DNA of 64,000 nt from an uncultured Saprospiraceae bacterium (GCA_937981555.1 CALJOK010000019.1:1-64000); one strand, 5' to 3'. Counted from the stretch's first letter, positions 10,144 to 20,655 are shown. A program made the numbers and translations. Notes: generated by a model from the sequence alone, not told the origin.

Positions 10144-10184
10144 AATTGAAAGGAAATCCAAAACTCCCCTTTAGGGGTCAGGGG
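10144..10184 (-). repeat. Terminal inverted repeat, right copy
   Basis: See 9882..9922. Confidence 0.85.
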
Positions 10185-10190
10185 CATACT

Positions 10191-10802
10191 ATGAAGATAA
10201 TTTGTATCGGTAGAAATTACAGCGACCACGCTAAGGAATTGAATAACCCAGTTCTGGCCAAACCACTCATCTTTATGAAGCCACCTTCGGCTTTGTTGGT
10301 GAAAAATAAACCAATGTACATTCCTGATTTTACAAACAATCTTCACTATGAAGCGGAGATTGTTTTGAAGGTTTGTAAAAATGGAAAATATGTTCAACCT
10401 GAATTTGCCAAAAAATATTATAAAGAAATTGCTTTTGGAATTGACTTCACCGCACGTGATTTGCAAGACCAATGTAAAGCGAAAGGTCATCCATGGGAAA
10501 TTGCGAAAGCCTTCGATAATTCAGCAGCGTTGAGTGAATTTATTTCTTTGGAAAAAGTAAATAAAGAAGAAGGAATAAAATTTCAAATGAAAAAAAATGG
10601 AGAGGTGGTACAAGATGGAAATACAAAAGATTTGATTTTTGATTTCGATTTTTTAATTACCTATGTTTCAAAATTTTTCAAACTGCAAATGGGGGACTTG
10701 ATTTACACAGGTACACCTGCTGGAGTTGGACCAGTTCAAATTGGAGATAAATTAGCGGGATTTATTGAAGGTGAAAAATTGATGGATTGCGAAATTCGGT
10801 AG
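10191..10802 (+). CDS. Fumarylacetoacetate hydrolase (FAH) family protein
   Basis: MKIICIGRNYSDHAKEL; TGTPAGVGP motif; upstream part of the ORF is repeat sequence. Confidence 0.9.
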   Translation: MKIICIGRNYSDHAKELNNPVLAKPLIFMKPPSALLVKNKPMYIPDFTNNLHYEAEIVLKVCKNGKYVQPEFAKKYYKEIAFGIDFTARDLQDQCKAKGHPWEIAKAFDNSAALSEFISLEKVNKEEGIKFQMKKNGEVVQDGNTKDLIFDFDFLITYVSKFFKLQMGDLIYTGTPAGVGPVQIGDKLAGFIEGEKLMDCEIR

Positions 10803-10873
10803 GTTATTTATTTACTAATCCCCAAACTAAAGTTTTAATTTTTTTGCCTCTGTTTTTATTGAAAAAGTATTCC

Positions 10874-10881
10874 TATTTTTG
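10874..10881 (+). promoter_or_regulatory. Bacteroidota -7 element upstream of metK
   Basis: TATTTTTG (TAnnTTTG). Confidence 0.5.
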
Positions 10882-10976
10882 CACCTGATTTTGAAAAACT
10901 ACGTTTCAAAATATTGAATAAACTAAAGCCCTGTGACAGAAGGGTATTTTTATAAACCACAACTCAATTATTAATT

Positions 10977-12233
10977 ATGCCATATTTATTTACTTCTGAA
11001 TCTGTTTCTGAAGGACATCCAGACAAAGTTGCAGATCAAATTTCAGATGCTTTAGTCGATCACTTTATTGCATTTGATCCTTCGTCAAAAATTGCTTGCG
11101 AAACATTAGTTACAACTGGACAAGTTGTTTTAGCTGGTGAGGTAAAAACGAAAACTTACCTTGACGTTCAACAAATCGCAAGAGATGTAATCAAAAGAAT
11201 TGGTTACACTAAATCTGAATATATGTTCGAAGCAAACTCTTGTGGAGTTTTCTCTTCGATTCATGAACAATCTCCTGACATTAATCAAGGAGTAGAAAGA
11301 AAAAAAGCAGAAGATCAAGGTGCAGGTGACCAAGGAATGATGTTTGGTTACGCAACTTCTGAGACTGATAATTATATGCCTTTGGCTTTGGATTTATCTC
11401 ATAAGATTTTACAAGTTTTGGCTGACATCAGAAAAGGTGGAAAGCAAATGAAATACTTGCGACCTGATTCTAAATCACAAGTAACGATCGAATATTCTGA
11501 TGATAATCAACCGATTAGAATTGATTCAATTGTAGTTTCAACTCAGCATGATGATTTTGCAGCTGATGCAAAAATGTTAGCTCAGATCAAAAGTGATGTA
11601 GTTAAGATTGTGATTCCAAAAGTGAAAGCACAATGTAATGCAGGAACTAAAAAATTATTCAATAACAAAATTACTTACCACGTTAACCCAACTGGAAAAT
11701 TTGTTATCGGAGGACCACACGGAGATACTGGTTTGACTGGAAGAAAAATTATCGTAGATACTTACGGTGGAAAAGGTGCTCACGGTGGTGGTGCATTCTC
11801 TGGAAAAGATCCTTCAAAAGTGGATCGTTCAGCTGCGTATGCAACTCGACACATTGCTAAAAATTTAGTAGCAGCAGGTGTTGCTGATGAGATTTTGGTT
11901 CAAGTGTCTTATGCGATTGGTGTTGCAAAACCAACTAACATTTACGTTAACACGAATGGTTCTGCAAAAGTAGACATGTCAGATAGTAAGATTGCTGAGG
12001 TGATCGAATCAATATTTGATATGCGTCCTTACCACATCGAAAAACGATTGAAATTAAGAACGCCAATTTATTCTGAAAGTGCGGCTTATGGTCACATGGG
12101 AAGAACTCCTGAAAAGAAAAAAGTAACTTTTACTGATGGTTCTGGTAAAACTAAAACTTGGAATGTAGAAACTTTTACTTGGGAAAAATTGGACTATGTA
12201 AAGAAAGTTAAAAAAGCATTTGGCTTGAAATAA
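10977..12233 (+). CDS. metK: S-adenosylmethionine synthetase
   Basis: [41 protein letters not shown]. Confidence 0.97.
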   Translation: MPYLFTSESVSEGHPDKVADQISDALVDHFIAFDPSSKIACETLVTTGQVVLAGEVKTKTYLDVQQIARDVIKRIGYTKSEYMFEANSCGVFSSIHEQSPDINQGVERKKAEDQGAGDQGMMFGYATSETDNYMPLALDLSHKILQVLADIRKGGKQMKYLRPDSKSQVTIEYSDDNQPIRIDSIVVSTQHDDFAADAKMLAQIKSDVVKIVIPKVKAQCNAGTKKLFNNKITYHVNPTGKFVIGGPHGDTGLTGRKIIVDTYGGKGAHGGGAFSGKDPSKVDRSAAYATRHIAKNLVAAGVADEILVQVSYAIGVAKPTNIYVNTNGSAKVDMSDSKIAEVIESIFDMRPYHIEKRLKLRTPIYSESAAYGHMGRTPEKKKVTFTDGSGKTKTWNVETFTWEKLDYVKKVKKAFGLK

Positions 12234-12265
12234 GCAATTTGTTTTTTACAATCTTATAAAAAATT

Positions 12266-12302
12266 AGGAGCTAACCATTTGATTGGTTAGCTCCTTTTTT
12301 TT
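12266..12302 (+). terminator. Rho-independent-like terminator
   Basis: aggagctaacca...tggttagctcct + T8. Confidence 0.9.
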
Positions 12303-12333
12303 GTAAAAAATGAAAATTGATGTTAGAATAATT

Positions 12334-15300
12334 TTATTTTACAATGCTTAGCTTTTTTGTAACAATACCTTCACGGGTTTGTATTTCGATAAAATAAATT
12401 CCGCTAGATAAATTTTCCGTAGAAAATTCTAAGGTGTTTTGAAGATCAGTTTTTACCGTTTTTAACTCACCAGTTGTAGAGAATATTCGAACTACCTCCA
12501 AATCAATTTTTTGCGAAGCGATAAAAAATGCCTCCTTCGCTGGATTTGGGAAAACAGAAATCAATTCATTTAATTCTAAAAAACTAAGGCTTGTCGTTTC
12601 TTCAATTGGAGCAGTTGTCGTTGTTCCTTGAACCATAATTTCTTCTTGAGAAAAATTAATCAAATGATAATTGGTAATGGTGAAATCAGCCGTCACATCG
12701 GTTGTTGTTCCTCCAAAACTATTTGACCCACTTCCATTCCACAACAAAATATCATCTTCCAAAGTAATAATTAAATCTCCAAAGAGTCCGTAACCATCCA
12801 TTTCCATTCCATCGATTCTAGTGATAGCTGCATCAATTCTTCCCGGACTTGGGAAATCAAATTGAATCGAGATCGCATCTGCGTTCACATCACCTAACCA
12901 ACAATTATCAAAGTTAATCGAAGCACTTCCAGGAACCACGACCGAACTATCATACTCAATGGAAAATCCAATTCCATACAAACCCATCACCACATTACTC
13001 ACATCTCCCAAAATAATATCCAAGGCAATTGTTTCTCCTTCGATCAAAGTATCAGGTTCGATATAAAAAGGAGTAACAACAGTCAATCCATCAGTCGGAG
13101 GAAGATCAGTAAATTGATTTAAAATATCAGGATCAGAAAAGTTATGAGTGAATCCAAAATTTTGAGTAATCGCAACCGTATCTGCTGCTTCGATAATTCC
13201 ATTTCCATCTGCGTCGATATGTTTATAATTGACATTGGAATTAGGTGTAGTTTGTGACCAATCAAAAGAAGGTTGTCCAAACCAATCGAAAGAAGCATTC
13301 TCTCGAGTCGTTCCAACGGAATCATAAGCCAAACCAATATTTAATAAATCAAAATGATTGACAACCATATTTGTATCCGTATCTCCTGGCCATACACAAT
13401 CATCATCAATAAAAACATCTACATCAGCCGAAGCGGTACAGCCAAAGTCGTCAGTTATCGTCAAACTGTAAATACCCGATTCCAATTCAGTTACATCATT
13501 AATCGTAGGATTCATAAGTGTTTCTGTAAATCCATTTGGACCAGTCCAAAGAAAAATAGTTCCCAGATTCGCATACAATTCCAAAGTGTCCCCTTCACAA
13601 AGTGGCGCATTGGAAAAATCTAATAAACCAAAATCCATATAATTTTGCACAGTAACAGTTGGTCCTTGGGCATTGAAGATAACTGTTCCACTTCCATCTG
13701 TAATGGTCAAAAAGTAAGTCGTTGTTTCAAAAGGAGAAGCAATTGGATTACTGATACTTGGATCATTTAATCCTATTGTTGGAGACCATGAATAATTATA
13801 ACCAGACATAGGAGTTTCATCAGCAAGAGGAACTATTCCGCCTACGCAAATAGTCGAGTCATTGGCAAAGTCAAAACATACATTTTGAATGATTTCATAA
13901 TCAGGAGAAACTAAAGTACAGCCATTAGAATCTGTGATAGTTAAATTATAGGTTCCTGTAGCAAGACCATTTGAAGGTAGGCCTCCATTTAACCATGAAT
14001 AATTATAGATGCCTGTTCCACCTGAAACTGTAATGTCTATATTCCCATCATTGATTCCGGTACATGAAACATTCGTAATAATTACATTAGTAATTTGAAT
14101 AGGAGATGGTTCAAAAATTTCAAAACCTTCCAATAATATACATCCATTGGCATCCTCAATTGTAACAGAATAAGTTCCAGGAGATAAACCACTTTGATCT
14201 TCAGTTATACTTCCATTCGACCAATTAAAAATATAAGGTGCGCTACCTCCCGCAATGTCAATATCAATTGCTCCATCACTATCCCCAAAACAAGAAACAT
14301 CAGTTACAATTGATTGAGTCAAAACTATCGGATTAGGAACTAAAAATGTAAACGTTTCTATATTTTGACATCCATTATTTAAATCTGTAACTGTTACTTG
14401 AAATGGGCCATCAGCTGTATCAATTTCACATGGTAATCCACCTGTACAAACTGGATTTCCCATAGCATCCAAAATTTCCACGGAACAATTCAAACAACCA
14501 GGAATCATATCAATAGTAACCAATGTACCTGGACAAACCAAGGTCGTTGCATTTATATTGATAGCAGGGATTCCTATATTCTCTGTTACGATTAATTGAT
14601 CTGATGCAGTACATCCATTACTAGTATCTGTAATTGTTAAGGTATAAATTCCTGGTTGAGAGATGATGGGATTTGATGGATCTATCACCAATCCAGAAGG
14701 TCCTATCCATTCATAAACAAAATTACTTCCAGTACTTGACCCAGAAGGATCTAGTGTAACAAATGAATTTTGGCAATCCAAGATTAAGTCTGGACCTGCT
14801 TCTGCTATAGGTGGAGTAATATTTTGAATAAGAACAATTGTAACTGAGGCTGTAGAATAGCAAAGGTTTACAATATCTGAAACAGTTAGTGTGTATGTTC
14901 CTGCGTCGTTTGCACCAAATATTAAATCATTACTGATCAAATTATTATCAGAGTCCCGCCATTCATAAATATAATCTGGACCAGTCGAGGAACCAGTTCC
15001 ATCTAAGTAGTAGGGTGAAATGCTAGAATTAGTACAAGTAATAGTATAAGTAGTTTGAGTGGTACTTACATCAGCAATTGGAATATTAGTATCGCTAGTT
15101 ACTTGTATGCTGGTACTTGAACTACAACCAGTTATTGTATTAGTTACCACTAAAGTGTACAAACCTTCTGTATCCACAATTGCATTCAAAGTGTTGCTCC
15201 CAGAAACAATATTTCCATTCATGGTAGTCCAACTATAATTAAAATTTGGCCCTGAACTTGATAATCCTCCATCAAGAGTAACTGTCGTGTTCGCACAACT

Positions 15301-15654
15301 TAGTATAGGAATGTTAACATCAATAACACAAACCGGAGCAGAATTAAGTACAATAAAATCCGTCTTGCAAAGCATATCGTCTTCTCCTGAATTATTGGTC
15401 ACAGTCAAACAAATGCTATACGTCCCCTCATCGATAAAAGTGTGAGTGGGATGTTGCTGATTAGAAGTTGCTCCATCTCCAAAATCCCAAACCCAAGATA
15501 TAATCTCTCCAACGGGAGTAGATTCATCTAAGAAATTAACTTGATGATTAGATCCACAGCCAATCGAATCAGTAGTGGTGAAGTTTGCGATAACCTGTCC
15601 ATTCAAAGCAAAACTTAAAAAGGAAAGAGTGATCAGGAGAAGTAGCTTTTTCAT
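12334..15654 (-). CDS. T9SS-secreted multidomain protein with PKD, SprB-like repeats and dockerin-like segment
   Basis: WVWDFGDGATSNQQHPTHTF PKD; VSCFGDSDGAIDIDIAGGSAPYIFNWSNG SprB-like; GDTDTNMVVNHFDLLNIG...DADGNGIIEAADTVAI dockerin-like; C-terminal FPNPAKEAFFIA...KKLSIVK. Confidence 0.8.
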   Translation of the reverse strand: MKKLLLLITLSFLSFALNGQVIANFTTTDSIGCGSNHQVNFLDESTPVGEIISWVWDFGDGATSNQQHPTHTFIDEGTYSICLTVTNNSGEDDMLCKTDFIVLNSAPVCVIDVNIPILSCANTTVTLDGGLSSSGPNFNYSWTTMNGNIVSGSNTLNAIVDTEGLYTLVVTNTITGCSSSTSIQVTSDTNIPIADVSTTQTTYTITCTNSSISPYYLDGTGSSTGPDYIYEWRDSDNNLISNDLIFGANDAGTYTLTVSDIVNLCYSTASVTIVLIQNITPPIAEAGPDLILDCQNSFVTLDPSGSSTGSNFVYEWIGPSGLVIDPSNPIISQPGIYTLTITDTSNGCTASDQLIVTENIGIPAININATTLVCPGTLVTIDMIPGCLNCSVEILDAMGNPVCTGGLPCEIDTADGPFQVTVTDLNNGCQNIETFTFLVPNPIVLTQSIVTDVSCFGDSDGAIDIDIAGGSAPYIFNWSNGSITEDQSGLSPGTYSVTIEDANGCILLEGFEIFEPSPIQITNVIITNVSCTGINDGNIDITVSGGTGIYNYSWLNGGLPSNGLATGTYNLTITDSNGCTLVSPDYEIIQNVCFDFANDSTICVGGIVPLADETPMSGYNYSWSPTIGLNDPSISNPIASPFETTTYFLTITDGSGTVIFNAQGPTVTVQNYMDFGLLDFSNAPLCEGDTLELYANLGTIFLWTGPNGFTETLMNPTINDVTELESGIYSLTITDDFGCTASADVDVFIDDDCVWPGDTDTNMVVNHFDLLNIGLAYDSVGTTRENASFDWFGQPSFDWSQTTPNSNVNYKHIDADGNGIIEAADTVAITQNFGFTHNFSDPDILNQFTDLPPTDGLTVVTPFYIEPDTLIEGETIALDIILGDVSNVVMGLYGIGFSIEYDSSVVVPGSASINFDNCWLGDVNADAISIQFDFPSPGRIDAAITRIDGMEMDGYGLFGDLIITLEDDILLWNGSGSNSFGGTTTDVTADFTITNYHLINFSQEEIMVQGTTTTAPIEETTSLSFLELNELISVFPNPAKEAFFIASQKIDLEVVRIFSTTGELKTVKTDLQNTLEFSTENLSSGIYFIEIQTREGIVTKKLSIVK

Positions 15655-15896
15655 ATTCTATTTTGTTTAAAAACATAAAGATGTTCATGTTCTACATTAC
15701 AAATGTAATTCCTTCCACGGCGAATAAAAAGTACATCTTTGAGCATTTATAGATTTTAAAAAAGAAATTTTAGATTTAAAATCTATATTTTATTAGTTTT
15801 TGTAAATTTTTTATGGAAATTTATAGAAAATAGAATTTCGCTATTTACTCTTATTATTAGAAATAAAAAGAGTGTTCTTCCCCCTAATTTACTTTT

Positions 15897-17333
15897 ATGA
15901 AAAATACAAAACTAGTTACGCTGCTCAAAAAACTATCGACTACAGAGTTGCGACGCTTCCATGAATACACGATGTCACCTTTTTTTAACAAAAATAAAAA
16001 GGTGCAACACCTTGTAAATATATTAGCACAAGCGTTAGAAAATGGAACAGACTTCGATTCGGAGATTTTGGAAAAAAGGCAGGTTTTTGGAAATATATAT
16101 ATGCACCAACAATATAATGAATTACAAATCAACAATGTCATTTCCGATTTGCTACAATTATTATATGGATTTTTGGCTCAAAAGCATTTTGCGCAACAAC
16201 CACTTTTGCAAAAAAAATATGCACTCAAAGAGTTATTTCAAAAAGACGCTCCGCAACATTTTGAGAAAACGATTCGTAGATATCGGCAATTGGAAGCAAA
16301 AAAGGAAGAGCGTAGTTTTAATTATTTTTTAGAAAAAAAAGATTTCTACAGCCAGCTTGACCAATTTGTCCAAACAAAAATAAAAAGACAATTTGACGAA
16401 AACCTCCAACTCGAAAGTGACTCCCTCGACCTCAGTTATTTTATCAATAAGTTGCATATCGCTTGTAACATGATTTCTCGAAACATTGTCATTAATGCAA
16501 ATTACAAATGCGAATTCCTCGATGAGATTTTAATTTTTTGTAAAAAAAATAACCACCTCGAAAATCATCCTGCATTGCAAGTTTATTTTAAAACGATCCA
16601 AATGCTCGAAGGAGAAGGGGAGGAGTCATTCTATTTTGATTTGAAAAAATCATTAGTGGAGCACTATCGAATTTTTCCAAAAGAAGAATTATTTACCCTC
16701 TACACTTACGCTTTGAATTTTTGTATAAAAAAAATAAACAGCGGACAAGATGCTTTTTATCAAGAGATTCTCGAACTCTACAAAGTGTTGCTCGAACGAA
16801 AAATTATCTTCCTCGATGGACACCTTTCGCAATGGACTTACAAAAATATTGTGACCACAGCGATTCGTCTTAAAGAATTTGAATGGACGAAAAAGTTCAT
16901 TTACGAATACCAAAATACGCTTGTCGCTAATGAACGTAACAATGCTCTTGCATATAATTTGGCAACGCTATATCATGCGCAAGGTGATTTTCAAAACACG
17001 TTGTTTCAATTGCAGGATGTGGAATTCACCGATACGAATTACCATTTAGGCGCAAAGATTTTACAGTTGAAAAGTTATTATGAATTGAATGAAGGGGAAG
17101 CTTTTTTTGCACTCATCGAAGCATTTAAAAAATACATTTTACGCAGCAAAGATCTAAGTGATTATCGAAAAAAAGCCAATGCTAATTTTATAAAACTAGC
17201 TAAAAAGATTTTTCAGATAAAAGGAAGGAGTGGAAAAACCGCAGACAAAAAGAGGAAGAAAGTAAAAGAAGATTTAAAAACCTTAGAACCGATCGCTAAC
17301 AAAACTTGGCTGGAAATAACGGTGAATGCTTAA
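15897..17333 (+). CDS. Hypothetical alpha-helical protein, paralog of 21511..22917
   Basis: 478 aa; shared LYxxAxNFCI..EILxLYK..L.. pattern. Confidence 0.75.
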   Translation: MKNTKLVTLLKKLSTTELRRFHEYTMSPFFNKNKKVQHLVNILAQALENGTDFDSEILEKRQVFGNIYMHQQYNELQINNVISDLLQLLYGFLAQKHFAQQPLLQKKYALKELFQKDAPQHFEKTIRRYRQLEAKKEERSFNYFLEKKDFYSQLDQFVQTKIKRQFDENLQLESDSLDLSYFINKLHIACNMISRNIVINANYKCEFLDEILIFCKKNNHLENHPALQVYFKTIQMLEGEGEESFYFDLKKSLVEHYRIFPKEELFTLYTYALNFCIKKINSGQDAFYQEILELYKVLLERKIIFLDGHLSQWTYKNIVTTAIRLKEFEWTKKFIYEYQNTLVANERNNALAYNLATLYHAQGDFQNTLFQLQDVEFTDTNYHLGAKILQLKSYYELNEGEAFFALIEAFKKYILRSKDLSDYRKKANANFIKLAKKIFQIKGRSGKTADKKRKKVKEDLKTLEPIANKTWLEITVNA

Positions 17334-17389
17334 CGGTGAGCGGTTAACACCTCGCAAGATATTAACCATTCACAATTAACCATTCAGCA
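17334..17389. repeat. Repeat-rich convergent intergenic segment
   Basis: taacggtgagcggttaac...attaaccattcacaattaaccattcagcatt; diverged repeats of GGTTAAT/ATTAACC units. Confidence 0.5.
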
Positions 17390-18211
17390 TTATTTTTCTG
17401 CTTTTCGAATATAAACATCGCCGTTATAATTTTCCATAGTGATTTCTGCTCCACCGCCGTTGACCTTTCCGACGACCCATTTTCCGAGTTGGATTTTATA
17501 ACTTTGCTTGATTTCTTTCTTCTCGATTTTTTGTTTTTCCATGGTCATGTCGAAGCCGGTGTAAACATCTCCTTGCTTGTTGCTGATTTTAAAAGTCGCT
17601 TTGATATCTGCTGGAAAAGTCAAGTCCAATCCATTATTATAGTTAATAAAAGCCATCGGTTCATCTGCTTGAACTTTGTCAAAAGTGGCGGTGATTTTTC
17701 CATTGTAAGTGTCGGCAATGATAGAGCCTGAAATATGCGTAGCGGTGATCGAACCATTGTATGAAGTCAATTCCAAAGAACCAATGATGTTATCTATTTC
17801 TAGGTCGCCCTGATTATATGACTCTACTTTTAAGTCTATGGTTTTAGGAACTTCGATTTCGAGAATCAGTCCTTGGTTCCAAGAGTCTGAATTAATTTTC
17901 ACCCGATTGTCATGTTCCGAAATTTCTAAATCAATGGATGCGCTATGGAGTTTCTTTAACCCATTTTTAGTTTTTGATTTATCCTTATTTTTAGACTTTT
18001 CCATAGAAGCATATCGCACCAAAATATCTTTTCGATCTGTCCCTTTTATAGTGATTGGCCCTTTGTGGATTTCTACTTTTAAGAAACCTTTTTCGGCAGG
18101 ATTAGTAAGAGGTAATTTAATTTCTTCAAAGTCTTGTGCGAAAGTTGTTGTGGTACCTAAAAATAATAACGCTGTAGCTAATGTGATTACAAAAATATTT
18201 ATGAGTTTCAT
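17390..18211 (-). CDS. DUF4097-like putative adhesin
   Basis: Signal peptide; repeated D-hydrophobic-NG beta-helix type sequence (SYNGSITATHISGSIIADTYNGKITATF). Confidence 0.65.
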   Translation of the reverse strand: MKLINIFVITLATALLFLGTTTTFAQDFEEIKLPLTNPAEKGFLKVEIHKGPITIKGTDRKDILVRYASMEKSKNKDKSKTKNGLKKLHSASIDLEISEHDNRVKINSDSWNQGLILEIEVPKTIDLKVESYNQGDLEIDNIIGSLELTSYNGSITATHISGSIIADTYNGKITATFDKVQADEPMAFINYNNGLDLTFPADIKATFKISNKQGDVYTGFDMTMEKQKIEKKEIKQSYKIQLGKWVVGKVNGGGAEITMENYNGDVYIRKAEK

Positions 18212-18270
18212 TTCTTATGATTTTAAATTTAATTATTTGATTGTCAGTTGATTATATAGATTGTTATTTA

Positions 18271-19149
18271 TTATAATTCTTTGACGTAAACATTGCCGTT
18301 GAAGGTTTCAAAGTCTAACAATACATTTCCGCTTCCGACTTTCATGTTAGATTTTCCACCAATTTTATATTTGACTCCTTTTCCTTTTGCCTTTTTTTGA
18401 ACTAAGGTTGGCATCATTTCGATCTTGTCAATATTGGTGAAAAATTCTCCATTGAATGACTCAAAAGTAAGTTTGGCAGAAAGTCCTTTTTTGAAGTAAG
18501 CATTGATGTCGCCATTCAAAGAATAGTATTTGGAATCCTTTCCAGGATTTTTGGAATATTTAATGTCGACGTCTCCGTTGATGGTATGTGCATGAGTTTT
18601 TCCAGCAATCTTTTTAAGTGCAATATTCCCATTAATATTATTAGCCTTGACTTCTCCTGATACATTTTTGACTAAAATATCTCCATCATTGACTGTCGAA
18701 ATATCGATGTTTAAGTCGTAAGGAATTTTGACAATTATATCAAAATTAAAGTGTACTCCGCTGCCCCAGTTACAATTGTTTTTCCACGTTCGCCATCGCC
18801 AAGAATCGTCATCGGACTTTTCATATCGAACATCAGAGCAAGGAGTTTTGGTGTAAATTATCATTCCATCATCTTCTTGATAAATACCTAATTCTACTTC
18901 TTTTTTTCCTAGTTCCAATTTGGCTTGCGTTTTACCTGAGATCGTTTTTTTAACTTCTAACAAAATCTTATTACCGCTGTAACCTTCGACTGAAATGTTG
19001 CCATTGACATTATTGATCGTCAATAAATTTTTGGAATTGACTTTAGAAAACTGCAACTCCTTTTTGATAATTTCAGTATGCTCTTGAGCAAAAATTGAAA
19101 AGCTGCATAACGCTAAGGCTAATATAAATACCAGATGTAAATTCTTCAT
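18271..19149 (-). CDS. DUF4097-like putative adhesin
   Basis: Signal peptide; VNDGDILVKNVSGEVKANNINGNIALKKIAG. Confidence 0.65.
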   Translation of the reverse strand: MKNLHLVFILALALCSFSIFAQEHTEIIKKELQFSKVNSKNLLTINNVNGNISVEGYSGNKILLEVKKTISGKTQAKLELGKKEVELGIYQEDDGMIIYTKTPCSDVRYEKSDDDSWRWRTWKNNCNWGSGVHFNFDIIVKIPYDLNIDISTVNDGDILVKNVSGEVKANNINGNIALKKIAGKTHAHTINGDVDIKYSKNPGKDSKYYSLNGDINAYFKKGLSAKLTFESFNGEFFTNIDKIEMMPTLVQKKAKGKGVKYKIGGKSNMKVGSGNVLLDFETFNGNVYVKEL

Positions 19150-19208
19150 GTTTTGATTTTTTTAGTAAAAAAATGAGTGAACTAAAATTTCTGCTGCAGC
19201 ATGAAAAA

Positions 19209-20003
19209 TTATAAAAGCACTTTTATCTTTTCTTCCAATTGACTTCTAACTTCAGTTGGAATATCTTTTTTCTTCATTAAGCTTTTGAACTCTTCGACTG
19301 ATTTTTTGTCTTGTAAAAAAACCATGAGTTCTGCCAAAGTCAATTGCACCATCGGTGAATCTTGATATTGAATTGCGTCGATCAATCCTTTTCGCACTTT
19401 TGGATTTTGGGAAAAATCTGCCAAGGCTTCAATAGCGGCCAAACGCACATTTACATTTTCGTCATTGTTCAAAGTTCGCAATAATGCTTCGACAACTGGA
19501 CCACTTACATCGGTCATTTCATTACTGATTTTGACAGCTTTTAATCTGTCTCGAGAAGACTCTTTTTCTAAGAGAGCCATCATCATCGTCTCTTGTGTTT
19601 TTTGTAATTGAGCAGCAAGTGTATCAAATTTTTCAGTAGACTCTGATTTGAAAAAACTACCTAACAATAAACCTACAAGCAAAGTCATCATTCCAAATCC
19701 CCAATTTACTTTTGCAAAGTTTTGAGGGAAAAGTGAATTCCACCAATTTGTTTTTGAAGTGGAAATATTTGCTATTGCACTTTTTTCTTTTTCTAAATTT
19801 TGATAAAAAACCGTTTGCATTTCCCTCGTTGGGATTTCAGTTTTTTCTAAAATTAAATTATTGTGAATCACATTTAAGTCTTTCAATTCCTCCAATTCGA
19901 TCCATCCATTTTCCAAATAAGTTTCTAATAATTCATTGTCAGAATCGGTTAAACTTTCCTCTTGAAATTTTTGAATTAATATTTTAGCCGTTTCTTTATT
20001 CAT
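19209..20003 (-). CDS. Putative anti-sigma factor with HEAT repeats and one TM segment
   Basis: Overlaps the upstream sigma gene by 4 nt; TM at MMTLLVGLLLGSFF; VNVRLAAIEALADFSQNPKVRKGLIDAI HEAT repeats. Confidence 0.65.
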   Translation of the reverse strand: MNKETAKILIQKFQEESLTDSDNELLETYLENGWIELEELKDLNVIHNNLILEKTEIPTREMQTVFYQNLEKEKSAIANISTSKTNWWNSLFPQNFAKVNWGFGMMTLLVGLLLGSFFKSESTEKFDTLAAQLQKTQETMMMALLEKESSRDRLKAVKISNEMTDVSGPVVEALLRTLNNDENVNVRLAAIEALADFSQNPKVRKGLIDAIQYQDSPMVQLTLAELMVFLQDKKSVEEFKSLMKKKDIPTEVRSQLEEKIKVLL

Positions 20004-20557
20004 CTCGGATTATTTTTTTCTAGTTGAAAATATTGTGTTCGCAGTCCTTTCAATGCTCGGAATACTCTTACTTTTACCGCGCCTTCGGAGCAGTTAAGCA
20101 CCTGACCAATTTCTTTATAATTTAATCCTTCGAGTTTGCTCATGACGATGATTTCTCTTTTTTCTTCATCAAGGTTTTTGAGGGCAACTCGTAGTTTTAA
20201 AATTTCTTCTTTCTCTTCTCCCAAATTCAAATCCATGCTAGCAGTAAACTTAAATGCTTGGGTTTCAATATTTTCCGTTCGAGTGCGTTTTTGTTTTTTG
20301 AAAAAATCCATATTCACATTCCTTGCAATTCGGAACATCCAAGTTTTAAATTCTCCTTCATTTTCATTGAATTGAATTCGATATTTTAAGATGCGGAGAA
20401 AAACTGTTTGCACTAAATCTTGACATTCCGCTCGCTGGTGATAGTTTTGAAAAAATCGATACAGCAAACGATGATAGCGTTCGAAGAGTAACCCGAGTTG
20501 GTCGAGATTGCCTTCTTTGACTTTGCACATTAATGTATTGTCGGAAAAAGAATTCAA
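20000..20557 (-). CDS. RNA polymerase ECF-type sigma-70 family factor
   Basis: QDLVQTVFLRIL, FKTWMFRIARNVNMDFFKKQKR, LEGLNYKEIGQVLNCSEGAVKVRVFRALKGLR. Confidence 0.9.
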   Translation of the reverse strand: MNSFSDNTLMCKVKEGNLDQLGLLFERYHRLLYRFFQNYHQRAECQDLVQTVFLRILKYRIQFNENEGEFKTWMFRIARNVNMDFFKKQKRTRTENIETQAFKFTASMDLNLGEEKEEILKLRVALKNLDEEKREIIVMSKLEGLNYKEIGQVLNCSEGAVKVRVFRALKGLRTQYFQLEKNNPR

Positions 20558-20655
20558 GTTTTGTTGGTCTTTAAAAATGCTTATGTAAAATTGTTTTCAG
20601 AGAGGATAACTTTTGGTTTATTGGATGGTTACAAGTTACGGAGATTTTTTTTTGA

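Noticed and set aside
10125-10490. 121-aa minus-strand ORF
   Set aside because: Overlaps the FAH-family CDS and the inverted repeat; no supporting features.
17838-18251. 137-aa plus-strand ORF
   Set aside because: Antisense to a DUF4097-like gene with signal peptide; likely chance.
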